Shown: positions 16,257-25,174 of the stretch, piece by piece
How the letters are laid out: every line of letters starts with the position of its first letter
Numbering within the stretch: the first letter of the stretch is position 1
NCBI GenBank assembly: GCA_936924635.1
Contig: CAKZHP010000133.1
Coordinates: forward strand, 104,422 to 168,421
Source of the DNA: an uncultured Propionibacteriaceae bacterium
GTDB taxonomy: Bacteria > Actinomycetota > Actinomycetes > Propionibacteriales > Propionibacteriaceae
Direction: 5' to 3'
DNA length: 64,000 nt
Position numbers and translations under genes: made by a program
The notes under the pieces: model-generated
Databases searched by the model: none
What the model was told of the DNA's origin: nothing
The model's input: only the letters and a program-made list of their open reading frames with translations

Positions 16257-17170
16257 CTGAACCGGAGCAGCTCCCCGACGTCACCGACGTGGCGCTGCTG
16301 GTCGCCGTCGCCGAGACCGGCAGCGTCGCAGCTGGCGGCCGTGCGCTCTCGATGTCCCAGCCCCAGGCGAGCCGTAGCCTGCGACGGCTGGAGCGTCAGC
16401 TCGGCGTCCGCCTCCTCGACCGGGGTGCCCGGGGCAGCCGCCTCACCCCTCACGGCGCTCTGGTGCTGGAGTGGGCCGAGGCGGTGCTCGCCGCCAACCG
16501 CCGGCTGGTGGCGGGCAGCGCCTCCCTGTCGGCCGAGCGGCAGCGGCACCTCAACGTCGCCGCCAGCCAGACCATCGCCGAGCACCTGCTCCCCCGCTGG
16601 CTCGGCGCCCTGGTGCGGGAACTCCCTGACCTGCAGGTGGGTGTCACCGTCGGCAACTCCTCCGAGGTCGGCGCCCTGCTCGGCCACGGCCACCCCCTGG
16701 TGTTCGTCGAGAGTCCCGACGTGCCGGCCTCGGTCTCGGTCCCGCACCACAGCCGTACGGTCGCCACCGACCGCCTGGTCGTGGTGGTGGCACCCGCCCA
16801 TCCCTGGGCCGTACGCACCCGGCCGCTGTCCCTCGCCGAGCTGGCAGCGACGCCCCTGGTGGTCAGGGAGCCCGGTTCCGGCACGCGCGTCAGCCTGGAG
16901 CAGGCCCTCGCGGGGACCCGCATGGCACCGCCGGCCCTCGAGCTGACGAGCAACCCTGCCGTCCGCATCGCCGTGGCGACCGGCGCCGGGCCCGCGGTGC
17001 TCAGCGAGCACGCCGTGGAGGCCGTGGTCGCGCGCGGTGAGCTGCGCGCCGTGATGGTGGAGGGACTGTCGGTGGAGCGTCCCCTGCGCGCGCTCTGGGC
17101 GCGCGGTGGGCGGGTCCCGAAGGCCGTACACCGCCTCGTCGAGATCGCCGCTGCCGAGCCGCCGGGCTAG
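16253..17170 (+). CDS. LysR-family transcriptional regulator
   Basis: A 305-aa regulator. The N-terminal winged helix-turn-helix is plain (VAETGSVAAGGRALSMSQPQ, then SRSLRRLERQLGVRLLDRG, about 19-58), followed by the periplasmic-binding-like effector domain (about 90-295). It is divergent from the YeiH exporter, which it probably controls in response to a sulfur compound (inference from the YeiE/YeiH pairing). The ATG at 16253 lies six bases after TACGCT, consistent with leaderless expression; a GTG at 16247 is possible. Confidence 0.88.
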   Translation: MPEPEQLPDVTDVALLVAVAETGSVAAGGRALSMSQPQASRSLRRLERQLGVRLLDRGARGSRLTPHGALVLEWAEAVLAANRRLVAGSASLSAERQRHLNVAASQTIAEHLLPRWLGALVRELPDLQVGVTVGNSSEVGALLGHGHPLVFVESPDVPASVSVPHHSRTVATDRLVVVVAPAHPWAVRTRPLSLAELAATPLVVREPGSGTRVSLEQALAGTRMAPPALELTSNPAVRIAVATGAGPAVLSEHAVEAVVARGELRAVMVEGLSVERPLRALWARGGRVPKAVHRLVEIAAAEPPG

Positions 17171-17414
17171 GGCCGTGTCTCCCAAGTGTCTGCAGGACAA
17201 CGGGTGCGGGGTGGGGGCATGTCGCGGACAAGGTCCTGACCGCCTTGCTGAGCAGGGCGGATGCGGCCAAGCAGATCAGGTGTCGTAGACGCGGTCGCGG
17301 GCGCGCGTGACAGCTCGTTCATGCCGCTGTACGAGTGTTGCCAGTCTGGCGGCTTTCCCTAGCAGCCGTGAAAATTCGCTCGCGCTCGGCCAGGGGCGCG
17401 GAACGATCTGAGGC
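17171..17414. other. Intergenic region with a small hairpin
   Basis: Nothing coding is supported. GGGCCGTGTCTCCCAAGT, beginning on the last base of the lysR stop, resembles ends of some actinobacterial insertion sequences, but no partner end or transposase is present. CCGCCTTGCT and AGCAGGGCGG (17240-17260) can pair as a short terminator-like stem. The stretch is less GC-rich than its surroundings. Confidence 0.35.
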
Positions 17415-18344
17415 ATGAGGATCGAGACACCCACAGCGGAGCTGCTGCAGGAAGTCGCCACCATGGCGACCACGCCGGGGGTCGGGATGACATCCGCCCA
17501 GATCGAGACCGAGATCGCTGCCGGGCGTCTACAGCCTCAGTGGTCACAGGTCGCCGTCGACCATGCGGGCAAAGTCATCGGGCGGGCTTTGTGGTGGGGG
17601 CGGGACCAGCAGACCCCCATCGCGCTGGACGTGTGGGATGTCATCGCCGACCACGCCGAGGCGGCAATGGTCCTCCGCGCGCTCCTGGAGCGCGGCCATG
17701 CCGTCCTGGCAGCTCGCGGCATCCCTGTCCCGCTGCCGCACACCTTGCGTGTCCCCGTCGCGTGGCGCGACGACGCCGCCGTGGCCCACGACGTCCACAC
17801 GAAGATCGTGGAAGCCGCAGGTCTCGGCCTCGGTCATCACAACGAGCGGCGGCAGTTCGAGTGGGATCAAGGAACCTCCGTCATCCCGCCCAGCCCGCGG
17901 CTGCGGTTCGAGCCAGCTGGTGACGACGCGTTCGTCAGCCTCTTCGCCCGCGCCACGCACGGCTCCCTCGACGTCATGACCCGACGCGAGCTGGCCACCA
18001 CCGATGCGCTGAGCTTGGCGCGAGATGAGGTGGACTACTACCGTTCCTGCCCCGGCGATCGGGACTGGTGGCGCCTCGCGTACGACAAGCACGGCTCCGT
18101 CGTGGGGATCGCCATCCCTTCGGCCACCCCGACGAATCGCAACGTCGGCTATCTGGCGGTCGTGCCAGAACACCGTGGGCACGGATACGTCGATGATCTC
18201 CTCGGGTTCATCACCGCCTTCCATGCCGCGTCTGGAGCGCAGAGGATCACTGCAACCACCGACGCCGTGAACACACCCATGGCAGCAGCGTTCGAGCGGG
18301 CCGGCTACCGATGCGTCGAGACACGGATCGACCTCGAACGCTGA
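17415..18344 (+). CDS. GNAT family N-acetyltransferase
   Basis: A 309-aa protein that reads as a tandem GNAT: an N-terminal half without the acetyl-CoA loop, and a C-terminal half with motif A at VGYLAVVPEHRGHGYVDDLL (about 240-259), then NTPMAAAFERAGYR. Its substrate is unknown. By eye its codon use is less GC-biased than its neighbours, and the preceding gap is equally atypical, so it may have been acquired. It is transcribed alone and is convergent with the Wzt gene. Confidence 0.8.
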   Translation: MRIETPTAELLQEVATMATTPGVGMTSAQIETEIAAGRLQPQWSQVAVDHAGKVIGRALWWGRDQQTPIALDVWDVIADHAEAAMVLRALLERGHAVLAARGIPVPLPHTLRVPVAWRDDAAVAHDVHTKIVEAAGLGLGHHNERRQFEWDQGTSVIPPSPRLRFEPAGDDAFVSLFARATHGSLDVMTRRELATTDALSLARDEVDYYRSCPGDRDWWRLAYDKHGSVVGIAIPSATPTNRNVGYLAVVPEHRGHGYVDDLLGFITAFHAASGAQRITATTDAVNTPMAAAFERAGYRCVETRIDLER

Positions 18345-18431
18345 CCCATCTCCTCAGCCCATCTCGCGCACGCGCTCTCGCTGCCGAGCACCCATCACGA
18401 TGACAGGGCACCGGCAATGGGGAGACATGCC

Positions 18432-19742
18432 CTAGCCGGCGTCTTCCTCGAACGGCTCGGTCTCCAGCTGCGCGGCCGCGATCCGCTCCTGGCGCTCCTT
18501 CTCCCTGAAGGCGGCGATGTCGGCCTTGGTCCGCATCCGCCGCGGCGGGGTGAGGTTGTCGAAGTGCGACCCGAGTGCCACCAGACCGCCGGCCTCGCGC
18601 ACGCGTCCGTCCATCACGCTGAACTTGAGGGAGCGCTGGAGCGCGTCCAGCACGTCGCCCTTGCCGTCGTGGATGGAGCCTGACACGTAGAACGAGCCGG
18701 GGCGGAAGTGCAGCGCCGGGATCACCACGTCGACGGACCCGCGGCCCTCGATGTCGAGCGGCAGGAACTCCGCCTCGATCGTGGTGTGGGCCCACATCAC
18801 GTGGCCGTCGACGTTCTCGATCGACACCACGAAGGAGGGGTCGTCGATGAGCTCGTCGGCGTGGAAGTGCATCCGGATGGTCATCGGCTCGCCCGAGCGC
18901 AGCACCGTCGAGTCACGGCCGGAGGTGTTGATGATCTCGAACTGGTCGATCCCAGCGCGCCCGGTGCCGTACCGCACGCCGCCCGTCTCGACGACCTCGG
19001 CCTGGTGCTCGTCCTCGAAGTACTTGTTGATGACGTCGTTGGCGGGCCCGATCTCCATCACCCGGCCCTTGTCCATCCAGGCGGCCTCGTCGCAGAACGT
19101 GCGCATCTGGTCGAGCCCGTGGCTGACCACGACGACCGTGCGGCCCTGACGCTTGAGGTCGGAGAACTTGTCCATGCACTTCTCCTGGAAGGCCATGTCG
19201 CCGACGGCGAGGACCTCGTCCACGAGCAGGATGTCGGGCTCGACGTGGATCGACACCGAGAAGCCCAGCCGCACGTACATGCCGGAGGAGTAGTTCTTGA
19301 CGGGCTGGTCGATGCTGCGGGCCACGGCGTCACCCGCGAAGTCGACGATGGAGTCGAACTTGCGCTCGATCTCCGCCCGCGACATGCCCAGGATCGCCGA
19401 GTTCAGGTAGACGTTCTCCCGCCCCGACAGCTCGGGATGGAAGCCGGACCCGACCTCGAGCATCGCCGCCATGCGACCGCGGTGGGTGATGGTGCCGGCA
19501 TTCGGCTCCAGGATCCGCGCGATGCACTTGAGCAGTGTCGACTTGCCCGACCCGTTGTTGCCGAGCAGCCCGAAGGTCTTGCCCTGCGGGATCTCCAGCG
19601 ACACGTCACGGAGCGCCCAGAACTCGTCGTACCGGGCCCGGCTGCCGCGCAGCAGCGCCGCCTTGAGCGACTTGTTGCGCTCGGAGTAGATGCGGAAGCT
19701 CTTCGAGACCCCCTCGACCGTGACTGCGGGAAGGTCGGCCAT
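18432..19742 (-). CDS. wzt: Polysaccharide ABC exporter ATP-binding protein with C-terminal glycan-binding domain (Wzt type)
   Basis: A 436-aa ATPase that drives export of a finished glycan. Walker A GNNGSGKST is at 61-69, the ABC signature region YSSGMYVRLGFS and Walker B DILLVDEVLAVGD follow. After about residue 265 there is an extra beta-rich domain (GIDQFEIINTSG to LKFSVMDG) like the Wzt C-terminal domain that recognises the end of the polymer. The start overlaps the permease stop by one base. A Wzt of this kind implies a defined terminal structure on the exported chain; no capping methyltransferase or kinase is in the window. Confidence 0.92.
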   Translation of the reverse strand: MADLPAVTVEGVSKSFRIYSERNKSLKAALLRGSRARYDEFWALRDVSLEIPQGKTFGLLGNNGSGKSTLLKCIARILEPNAGTITHRGRMAAMLEVGSGFHPELSGRENVYLNSAILGMSRAEIERKFDSIVDFAGDAVARSIDQPVKNYSSGMYVRLGFSVSIHVEPDILLVDEVLAVGDMAFQEKCMDKFSDLKRQGRTVVVVSHGLDQMRTFCDEAAWMDKGRVMEIGPANDVINKYFEDEHQAEVVETGGVRYGTGRAGIDQFEIINTSGRDSTVLRSGEPMTIRMHFHADELIDDPSFVVSIENVDGHVMWAHTTIEAEFLPLDIEGRGSVDVVIPALHFRPGSFYVSGSIHDGKGDVLDALQRSLKFSVMDGRVREAGGLVALGSHFDNLTPPRRMRTKADIAAFREKERQERIAAAQLETEPFEEDAG

Positions 19743-20611
19743 CAGAGCTCCTCCACGATCCGGGCCTGGAAGTGACGGTAGGTGAGCACACCGATCACCA
19801 GGGTGACGAGCGCAGCCGCCGCCATCACCAGCCACTGGGTGGGCGAGGGGAAGGCGAAGTCGAACAGGATCCGCCGGTACGCCTCGATGAACTGGTAGGC
19901 CGGGTTGGCCTCGAACAGCCACAGCAGCGGCACCCAGCCGAAGCCCCGCTGATCGAGGTGCGCCTGCGCGTCGCGGACCATCGACAGCGTGAACACGATG
20001 CCCGAGGAGTAGAACCAGATCTGGTTGAACAGCTGCCAGATGTGCTGCACGTCGCGGAAGTAGACCATGAGCACGCTCAGCAGGAGGCCGAGGCCGAGCA
20101 CGAAGAGCACGTTGAGGGCGACGACGAGCAGCAGCACCGGCACGTACGCGAGCACCAGCGGGCCTCCGGCGATCGCCATCACCGCGACCAGCATCGCGAG
20201 CTCGGTGAGGAACGTCGAGGCCAGCGACAGCACGCTGGAGGTGACCAGCACGTGGCGTGGGAAGTAGACCTTCGTGAGCAGGCCGGAGTTGCCGGCCAGG
20301 GCGCCCATGCCGGCGACGATGCCGTTGCTCATGAAGCCCCACGGGATGATGCCGCAGGCGATCCAGAGCGAGAAGTTCGTCAGCCCGGAGTGGATGCCCG
20401 GCGGCACGGAGCCCCGGAACACCAGGCCGAAGACGACCGAGAAGATCGCGATGGTGGCCAGCGGGTTGACCAGCGACCACAGGCGCCCCAGAGCGGTCCG
20501 CTTGTACTGGGAGCGGATCTCCCGCAGGGTCAGGTTCACCAGCAGGTTGATGGTCGGGTGGCTGAGCGCCCGCGACCGCACCCGCTGCCGGACAGCGGTG
20601 GTGCTGCTCAC
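19742..20611 (-). CDS. wzm: Polysaccharide ABC exporter permease (Wzm/TagG type)
   Basis: A 289-aa ABC-2 type permease with six hydrophobic spans. The N-terminal LREIRSQYKRTALGRLWSLV, then NPL, is the family's cytoplasmic entry motif, and YFRDVQHIWQLFNQIWFYSS is its conserved central loop. The GTG at 20611 is chosen because GAGGTGA lies five bases upstream. It forms the exporter with the following ATPase and diverges from the sugar-transferase genes. Confidence 0.92.
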   Translation of the reverse strand: MSSTTAVRQRVRSRALSHPTINLLVNLTLREIRSQYKRTALGRLWSLVNPLATIAIFSVVFGLVFRGSVPPGIHSGLTNFSLWIACGIIPWGFMSNGIVAGMGALAGNSGLLTKVYFPRHVLVTSSVLSLASTFLTELAMLVAVMAIAGGPLVLAYVPVLLLVVALNVLFVLGLGLLLSVLMVYFRDVQHIWQLFNQIWFYSSGIVFTLSMVRDAQAHLDQRGFGWVPLLWLFEANPAYQFIEAYRRILFDFAFPSPTQWLVMAAAALVTLVIGVLTYRHFQARIVEEL

Positions 20612-20792
20612 GAGCTCACCTCGCCGGAGGTCTGCGCAGACGTCACGCCGGACCTCCTTCTGTCTTGGGCCAACGCGCCCGGTCACACTAGCGCAGTCGA
20701 CCACAGCGCCCCGTCAGACGCGCGGCGCCCTGCCCCCGCCGGCGCACCGATAGACTGTCGCGGCTCCGTCCTCCTCACAGATTCGGGTGGCA
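20612..20792. promoter_or_regulatory. Divergent promoter region of the glycan cluster
   Basis: 180 non-coding bases separate the exporter (minus) from the glycosyltransferase genes (plus). TAGACT at 20751-20756 is the best plus-strand -10 candidate; no clear -35 or operator was seen. Confidence 0.4.
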
Positions 20793-22055
20793 ATGGTCAG
20801 ACGTGTCCTGCGGGTCCTCCGCATCGGCCTGGGAATCCTCAAGCGCGACGGTCTCCTGCGGTTCATGATCGACGGTCTGGAGTACGTCGAGCGCAAGAAG
20901 GCGGGCGGCCTGGCGGGCCTGTCGATGGTCCGCCACAAGGTGCGCTTCGACCCGCCGGTGCACCGCGACGACGTGCTGGCCGCCGACTTCGTCGGCCATC
21001 CGTACGACCCCGCGCAGCGCAACCCCCGCCACACCAAGGTGATCAGCTGGGTGATGTCTCCCCCCGGCAACGGCGGCGGGCACCAGAACATCTTCCGGTT
21101 CATCGACTTCCTCGACGCGGCGGGCTACACCAACCACGTCTACCTCTACAGCGTGCACGACCCGATGACGCTGGCCGAGGCGCAGGAGAACGTCTCCCAC
21201 TACTCGACGGCCGAGCGCCTCCACTTCCACACCTGGGAGGGCGAGGTCGTCGACTCCGACGCGGTCTTCGCGACCGGATGGGAGACCGCCTATCCGGTCT
21301 TCAACGTGGCCACCGACGGCGCCAAGCTGTACTTCGTGCAGGACTTCGAGCCCTCCTTCTACCCGGTCGGCACCACTTCCCTGCTCGCCGAGAACACCTA
21401 CCGCTTCGGCTTCCACGGCATCACCGCCGGCGGCTGGCTGAAGCACACGCTGAGCACCCGCTACGGCATGGAGTGCGACGCGTACGACTTCGGCGCCGAC
21501 TCCTCGCTGTACCGGTACCGCAACCCCGAGCCGCGCCGCGAGGTGTTCTTCTACGCCCGCCCGGTCACCGAGCGCCGCGCGTTCGAGATGGGGATCATGG
21601 CGCTGGAGCTGTTCCACCGCGCCAAGCCTGAGTACACGATCAACCTCGCCGGCTGGGACGTGTCGGGCTGGGACGTGCCGTTCCCCTACATCAACCACAA
21701 GTCGATGAAGCTGCGCGAGCTGCCCGACCTGTACGACCGCTGCGCGGCGGCCGTCGTGATGTCGCTGACGAACATGTCGCTGCTGCCGCTGGAGCTGCTC
21801 GGCTCGGGCGTGATCCCGGTCATCAACGCGGGCGACAACAACCAGATGGTGAGCGACAACCCGTACCTGCACTACACGCTCCCCACGCCGCAGGCCCTGG
21901 CCGACGAGCTGGTGCGGATCGTGGAGCGCGACGACCTCCCGGCGTACGCCAAGGAGGCCTCGGAGAGCGTCGTGGGCCTGGACTGGGAGACCGCCGGCGC
22001 GAAGGTCGTCGCCATCATCGACGAGGTGACCGGCAGCCGGAAGGCCGATGACTGA
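20793..22055 (+). CDS. WsaF-like glycosyltransferase
   Basis: A 420-aa GT-B fold protein resembling the rhamnosyltransferase WsaF. The N-terminal PPGNGGGHQNIFRFIDFLDA segment (about 88-107), YFVQDFEPSFYPVG and the C-terminal PLELLGSGVIPVINAGDNN (acceptor/donor site) are characteristic. It adds a sugar, probably rhamnose, to the polymer exported by Wzm/Wzt (family-based inference). The ATG at 20793 is used; a GTG at 20787 is in frame. It overlaps the epimerase gene by eight bases. Confidence 0.85.
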   Translation: MVRRVLRVLRIGLGILKRDGLLRFMIDGLEYVERKKAGGLAGLSMVRHKVRFDPPVHRDDVLAADFVGHPYDPAQRNPRHTKVISWVMSPPGNGGGHQNIFRFIDFLDAAGYTNHVYLYSVHDPMTLAEAQENVSHYSTAERLHFHTWEGEVVDSDAVFATGWETAYPVFNVATDGAKLYFVQDFEPSFYPVGTTSLLAENTYRFGFHGITAGGWLKHTLSTRYGMECDAYDFGADSSLYRYRNPEPRREVFFYARPVTERRAFEMGIMALELFHRAKPEYTINLAGWDVSGWDVPFPYINHKSMKLRELPDLYDRCAAAVVMSLTNMSLLPLELLGSGVIPVINAGDNNQMVSDNPYLHYTLPTPQALADELVRIVERDDLPAYAKEASESVVGLDWETAGAKVVAIIDEVTGSRKADD

Positions 22056-23001
22056 GGCGCCCCTGGTCCTCGCCCTCGGTGCCGGCGGGTTCCTGGGCTC
22101 TCACCTGGTCGACTCGCTGGTGGCACGCGGCTACCGGGTGCGGGCGCTGGACCGGTTCCAGCCCCACGTGCCTCCCCTGTTCCTGCCCAGCGACCAGGTG
22201 GAGCAGGTCAGCGGCGACTTCCTGAACCGCGGTGACCTCGGCCAGGCGCTGGCGGGGGTGTCGATGGTCGTGCACCTGGTGTCGACGACCAACCCCGCGA
22301 CGGCGGAGAACGACCCGCTGATCGACATCGAGACCAACGTCCGCGGCTCGGTGCAGCTGTTCGAGCTGTGCGTCGAGGCCGGCGTCGAGCGCCTGGTGTA
22401 CACGTCGTCGGGCGGCACGGTGTACGGCGACCGCACCGGCACCGAGCCGATCCGGGAGACGGACCCGACCGAGCCGGTGTCGCCGTACGGGATCGGCAAG
22501 CTCAGCGTCGAGAACTACCTGCGCTACTTCCGCCGCAAGCACGGGCTGCGGTCCACGATCTTCCGTGTCGGCAACCCGTTCGGGGCGCGGCAGCCGTTCT
22601 GGAAGCGGCAGGGCGTGATCCCGATCTTCCTCGACGCCATCACCAGCCACAAGCCCATCACGATCATGGGCGACGGGTCGATGACGCGCGACTACATCTA
22701 CGTCACCGACGTGAGCGACATGATCGCCGACTCGCTGGCACGCGACCCGCAGCACGGCGTGTACAACCTGGGCTCCGGCGTGCCGGTGTCGGTGAACGAG
22801 GTGGTGTCCACCATCGAGGAGGTCACCGGCATCGAGGCCATCCGCTCCTCGGTCCCCCAGCCGGCCACCTTCGTGCAGTCGTCGGTGCTCGACATGGGCC
22901 GCTACGTCTCCGAGTTCGGGCCCCACCCGGCCGTGAGCTTCGCCGAGGGCATCAGACGCACGTACGACTACATGCAGGAGGTGCGCCGTGACCGAGGCTG
23001 A
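22048..23001 (+). CDS. NAD-dependent epimerase/dehydratase (nucleotide-sugar SDR)
   Basis: A 317-aa extended short-chain dehydrogenase. The NAD-binding GAGGFLGSHL is at 11-20, a serine/threonine track at VYTSSGGTVYG and the catalytic YxxxK in SPYGIGKLSVENY near 149-153. GalE-like features at MTRDYIYVTDV place it among enzymes that alter the sugar of an NDP-sugar donor. It makes a precursor for the neighbouring transferases; which sugar is unknown. Coupled at both ends by overlaps. Confidence 0.87.
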   Translation: MTEAPLVLALGAGGFLGSHLVDSLVARGYRVRALDRFQPHVPPLFLPSDQVEQVSGDFLNRGDLGQALAGVSMVVHLVSTTNPATAENDPLIDIETNVRGSVQLFELCVEAGVERLVYTSSGGTVYGDRTGTEPIRETDPTEPVSPYGIGKLSVENYLRYFRRKHGLRSTIFRVGNPFGARQPFWKRQGVIPIFLDAITSHKPITIMGDGSMTRDYIYVTDVSDMIADSLARDPQHGVYNLGSGVPVSVNEVVSTIEEVTGIEAIRSSVPQPATFVQSSVLDMGRYVSEFGPHPAVSFAEGIRRTYDYMQEVRRDRG

Positions 23002-24001
23002 GTCCCCGTTCCGCGCGACCGTGTTCATCCCCACCTACCGGGGCGCCGGCTACGTCGAGGCCCTGGTGCGCACGGTGTTCGCCCAGCGGGTCCCGTACGA
23101 CTTCGAGGTGCTCGTCTACGACACCGACTCCGGCGACGAGACGCCGGCGATCCTGGCGCGGCTGGCCGACGAGTTCGACGGCCGCCTGCGGTGGCGACAG
23201 GTGGCGAAGAAGGACTTCTCCCACGGCCGTACCCGCGCCGAGGCCGTCGTCGACGCCCAGGGAGAGTTCGTCGCCTTCCTCACCCAGGACGCGACGCCGG
23301 CGAACGACCGCTGGCTGTACGAGCTGTTGAAGCCGTTCGAGCTGAACGACAAGGTGGTGGCGGTGCTCGGCAAGCAGGACCCGCGCCCCGACGCGATCCC
23401 GATGCTGAAGAGCGAGATCTCGATGGTGTTCGCCGGGTTCGGCGCCGACCAGGCCACCTCGCTGTTCTACAAGGACGACTTCGTCACCAGCCAGGGCGTC
23501 TACGACGTGCTCGCGTTCTACTCCGACGTGAACTGCGCGGGGCGGCGCTCGTTCCTGCTGGAGCACAACTACCGCGACGTGCCGTACGCCGAGGACCAGC
23601 TGTTCGGCCGTGACGTGATCGACGCGGGCTTCCTCAAGGCGTACGCCCCCAGGGCTAACGTGCTGCACTCGAACGAGATCGCGCTCGGCGACTACAAGCA
23701 CCGGATGTTCGACGAGACGCTCGGCCTGCGCCAGGTGGGCGTGCCGGTCGAGAAGCCGTCGCTGAAGGTGGTGGCCCGGATGGTCGCCGGTGGCGTGGTG
23801 CGGGATGCGAAGCGGATCGTGCGCGACCCCGCGTACACGCCGAGGCGCAAGCTCTACTGGCTGGCGGTGAACCCGCTCTTCCACGTGGAGCGCTGGCGCG
23901 GCGTGCGGCTGGCCGCCGACGCTCCGCTCGACGACGAGTCCGTACGCGACACGTACAGCCTGGAGCGTCGTCAGGCCCGAGAGGACCAGGGCCGCCGCTG
24001 A
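22988..24001 (+). CDS. Glycosyltransferase family 2
   Basis: A 337-aa GT-A transferase. The N-terminal ATVFIPTYRGAGYVEALV, YDTDSGDETPAIL and the acidic FLTQDATPANDRW (about 97-109) match rhamnosyltransferase-like GT2 enzymes. A C-terminal extension of about 80 residues has no clear motif. It starts at a GTG inside the epimerase gene and ends the three-gene sugar operon. Confidence 0.87.
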   Translation: MTEAESPFRATVFIPTYRGAGYVEALVRTVFAQRVPYDFEVLVYDTDSGDETPAILARLADEFDGRLRWRQVAKKDFSHGRTRAEAVVDAQGEFVAFLTQDATPANDRWLYELLKPFELNDKVVAVLGKQDPRPDAIPMLKSEISMVFAGFGADQATSLFYKDDFVTSQGVYDVLAFYSDVNCAGRRSFLLEHNYRDVPYAEDQLFGRDVIDAGFLKAYAPRANVLHSNEIALGDYKHRMFDETLGLRQVGVPVEKPSLKVVARMVAGGVVRDAKRIVRDPAYTPRRKLYWLAVNPLFHVERWRGVRLAADAPLDDESVRDTYSLERRQAREDQGRR

Positions 24002-24020
24002 CCCTGGGACCGTCGAGGGA

Positions 24021-24026
24021 TAGGCT
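24021..24026 (+). promoter_or_regulatory. -10 element of a probably leaderless transcript (secreted-protein trio)
   Basis: TAGGCT ends six bases before the GTG start at 24033. Confidence 0.5.
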
Positions 24027-24032
24027 GCCGCC

Positions 24033-24572
24033 GTGCCTGCCCCAGTCTCGCGCCACACCGTGGTGCTCTGGGCCGTCGTGGCGGCCCTGCTGGGCGGTGC
24101 CGTGCTCGCGCTGTACGCCGGCGGCGGCCTCGACGACGCCGCAGCCGCGACCGGGCGACCGCTGGCCCCCGGGGAGGACGTCACGACCAGCCGCTGGGTC
24201 ATCAAGGTCGCCGACGCGGAGATCCGGCTCGACCCGATCCTCGACGAGCCGGAGCTCATCGTCCGCTTGGAGGTCGTCAACCGTGGCGACAAGACCGAGC
24301 TGCCCGGCGGCGAGGAGCTGGTGCGGGTGCAGTGGCCGGTGGGCACCGACGTCAAGGTGCGCTCCAAGTTGACGTTGTGCCAGCCCGGAGTGCGGACCAC
24401 GCTTCTGCTCAGGGTCGAGCTGCCCGAGAAGCAGCCCCCGGGCGACCTGCCGATCCGCGTCGTGGTGATGGACCAGAAGTTGGAGGACCTGCCCTACAGC
24501 ACCCCCTACTGGGTGGCGGCAGGCCCTCGCGGGCACCTCGACCTGACCGCGGCCGACCGGAGACCGCGATGA
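24033..24572 (+). CDS. Membrane-anchored protein of unknown function (trio member 1)
   Basis: A 179-aa protein with one N-terminal hydrophobic segment (VVLWAVVAALLGGAVLALYA, about 9-28) and an exported remainder. The exported part is predicted by eye to be beta-rich (alternating VVNRGDKTELPGGEELVRVQ, then TLLLRVELPEK), like an immunoglobulin-type DUF4352 fold, though I cannot assign the family. It has its own promoter-like element and overlaps the next gene by ATGA. It sits downstream of the surface-glycan operon. Function unknown. Confidence 0.7.
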   Translation: MPAPVSRHTVVLWAVVAALLGGAVLALYAGGGLDDAAAATGRPLAPGEDVTTSRWVIKVADAEIRLDPILDEPELIVRLEVVNRGDKTELPGGEELVRVQWPVGTDVKVRSKLTLCQPGVRTTLLLRVELPEKQPPGDLPIRVVVMDQKLEDLPYSTPYWVAAGPRGHLDLTAADRRPR

Positions 24573-25174
24573 GCGCTCCCGCGCAGCGACCGGCGCGCCA
24601 GGGTCTGCGCCGGCGTCTCGACGGTCTTCTCGGCCTGCTGGTCTGCCTGGCGCTCACGGCGGTGGTGGCGGTGCAGACGCCCGACCCGGAGACGATGGAG
24701 TCCGAGCGGACCGTGGTGCCCGGGGTCGCCGGGCAGTGGGCCGAGGTCGACGGCGTGCGGGTACGGGTCTCGCAGGTGACGCTGACCAGCGAGGTCACCG
24801 ATCCCGGGGCGAAGGAAACCGTACAGCCGCTCGACGGCGTCGTGGTTCTCGTGACGGTCGAGCTGGAGTGGACGACGCCCGAGCAGCGCATGGTGACCTT
24901 GCGGCTCGCCGACCGCGAGGGGCGGACGTACAGGCTCAGCGGCGACCGGGCCGACACCACGACCGGCCGAGGTTTCCGGGTGGTCTGGCCCCGGTACGCC
25001 GCCGTCCCCCGCGACGCGCTCCCCGGGCTGCGGCTCACCGCCGCCCGGGTCTTCCCCACCTCGTCGTTCTACTTCCCCCAGCGCCAGCTCGACGTCGACC
25101 TGGGGCCGCTGGACCAGGCGCCGGTCACGGCGAGCGAGACGCTGCCGGCGGCACGCGTGGAGGTGGTCCGATGA
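24569..25174 (+). CDS. Membrane-anchored protein of unknown function (trio member 2)
   Basis: A 201-aa protein with an Arg-rich start, a single hydrophobic span (LLGLLVCLALTAVVAVQ, about 20-36) and a beta-rich exported domain (VRVRVSQVTLTSEV, DGVVVLVTVELEW, FRVVWPRYAAVP). The alternation of a long beta strand, a variable loop and another strand resembles trio members 1 and 3, so a shared origin is likely. It overlaps both neighbours by four bases. Function unknown; no enzymatic motif was seen. Confidence 0.7.
   Translation: MSAPAQRPARQGLRRRLDGLLGLLVCLALTAVVAVQTPDPETMESERTVVPGVAGQWAEVDGVRVRVSQVTLTSEVTDPGAKETVQPLDGVVVLVTVELEWTTPEQRMVTLRLADREGRTYRLSGDRADTTTGRGFRVVWPRYAAVPRDALPGLRLTAARVFPTSSFYFPQRQLDVDLGPLDQAPVTASETLPAARVEVVR

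Noticed and set aside
17171..17300. IS element
   Set aside because: Only a single terminus-like string; no second end, target duplication or transposase.
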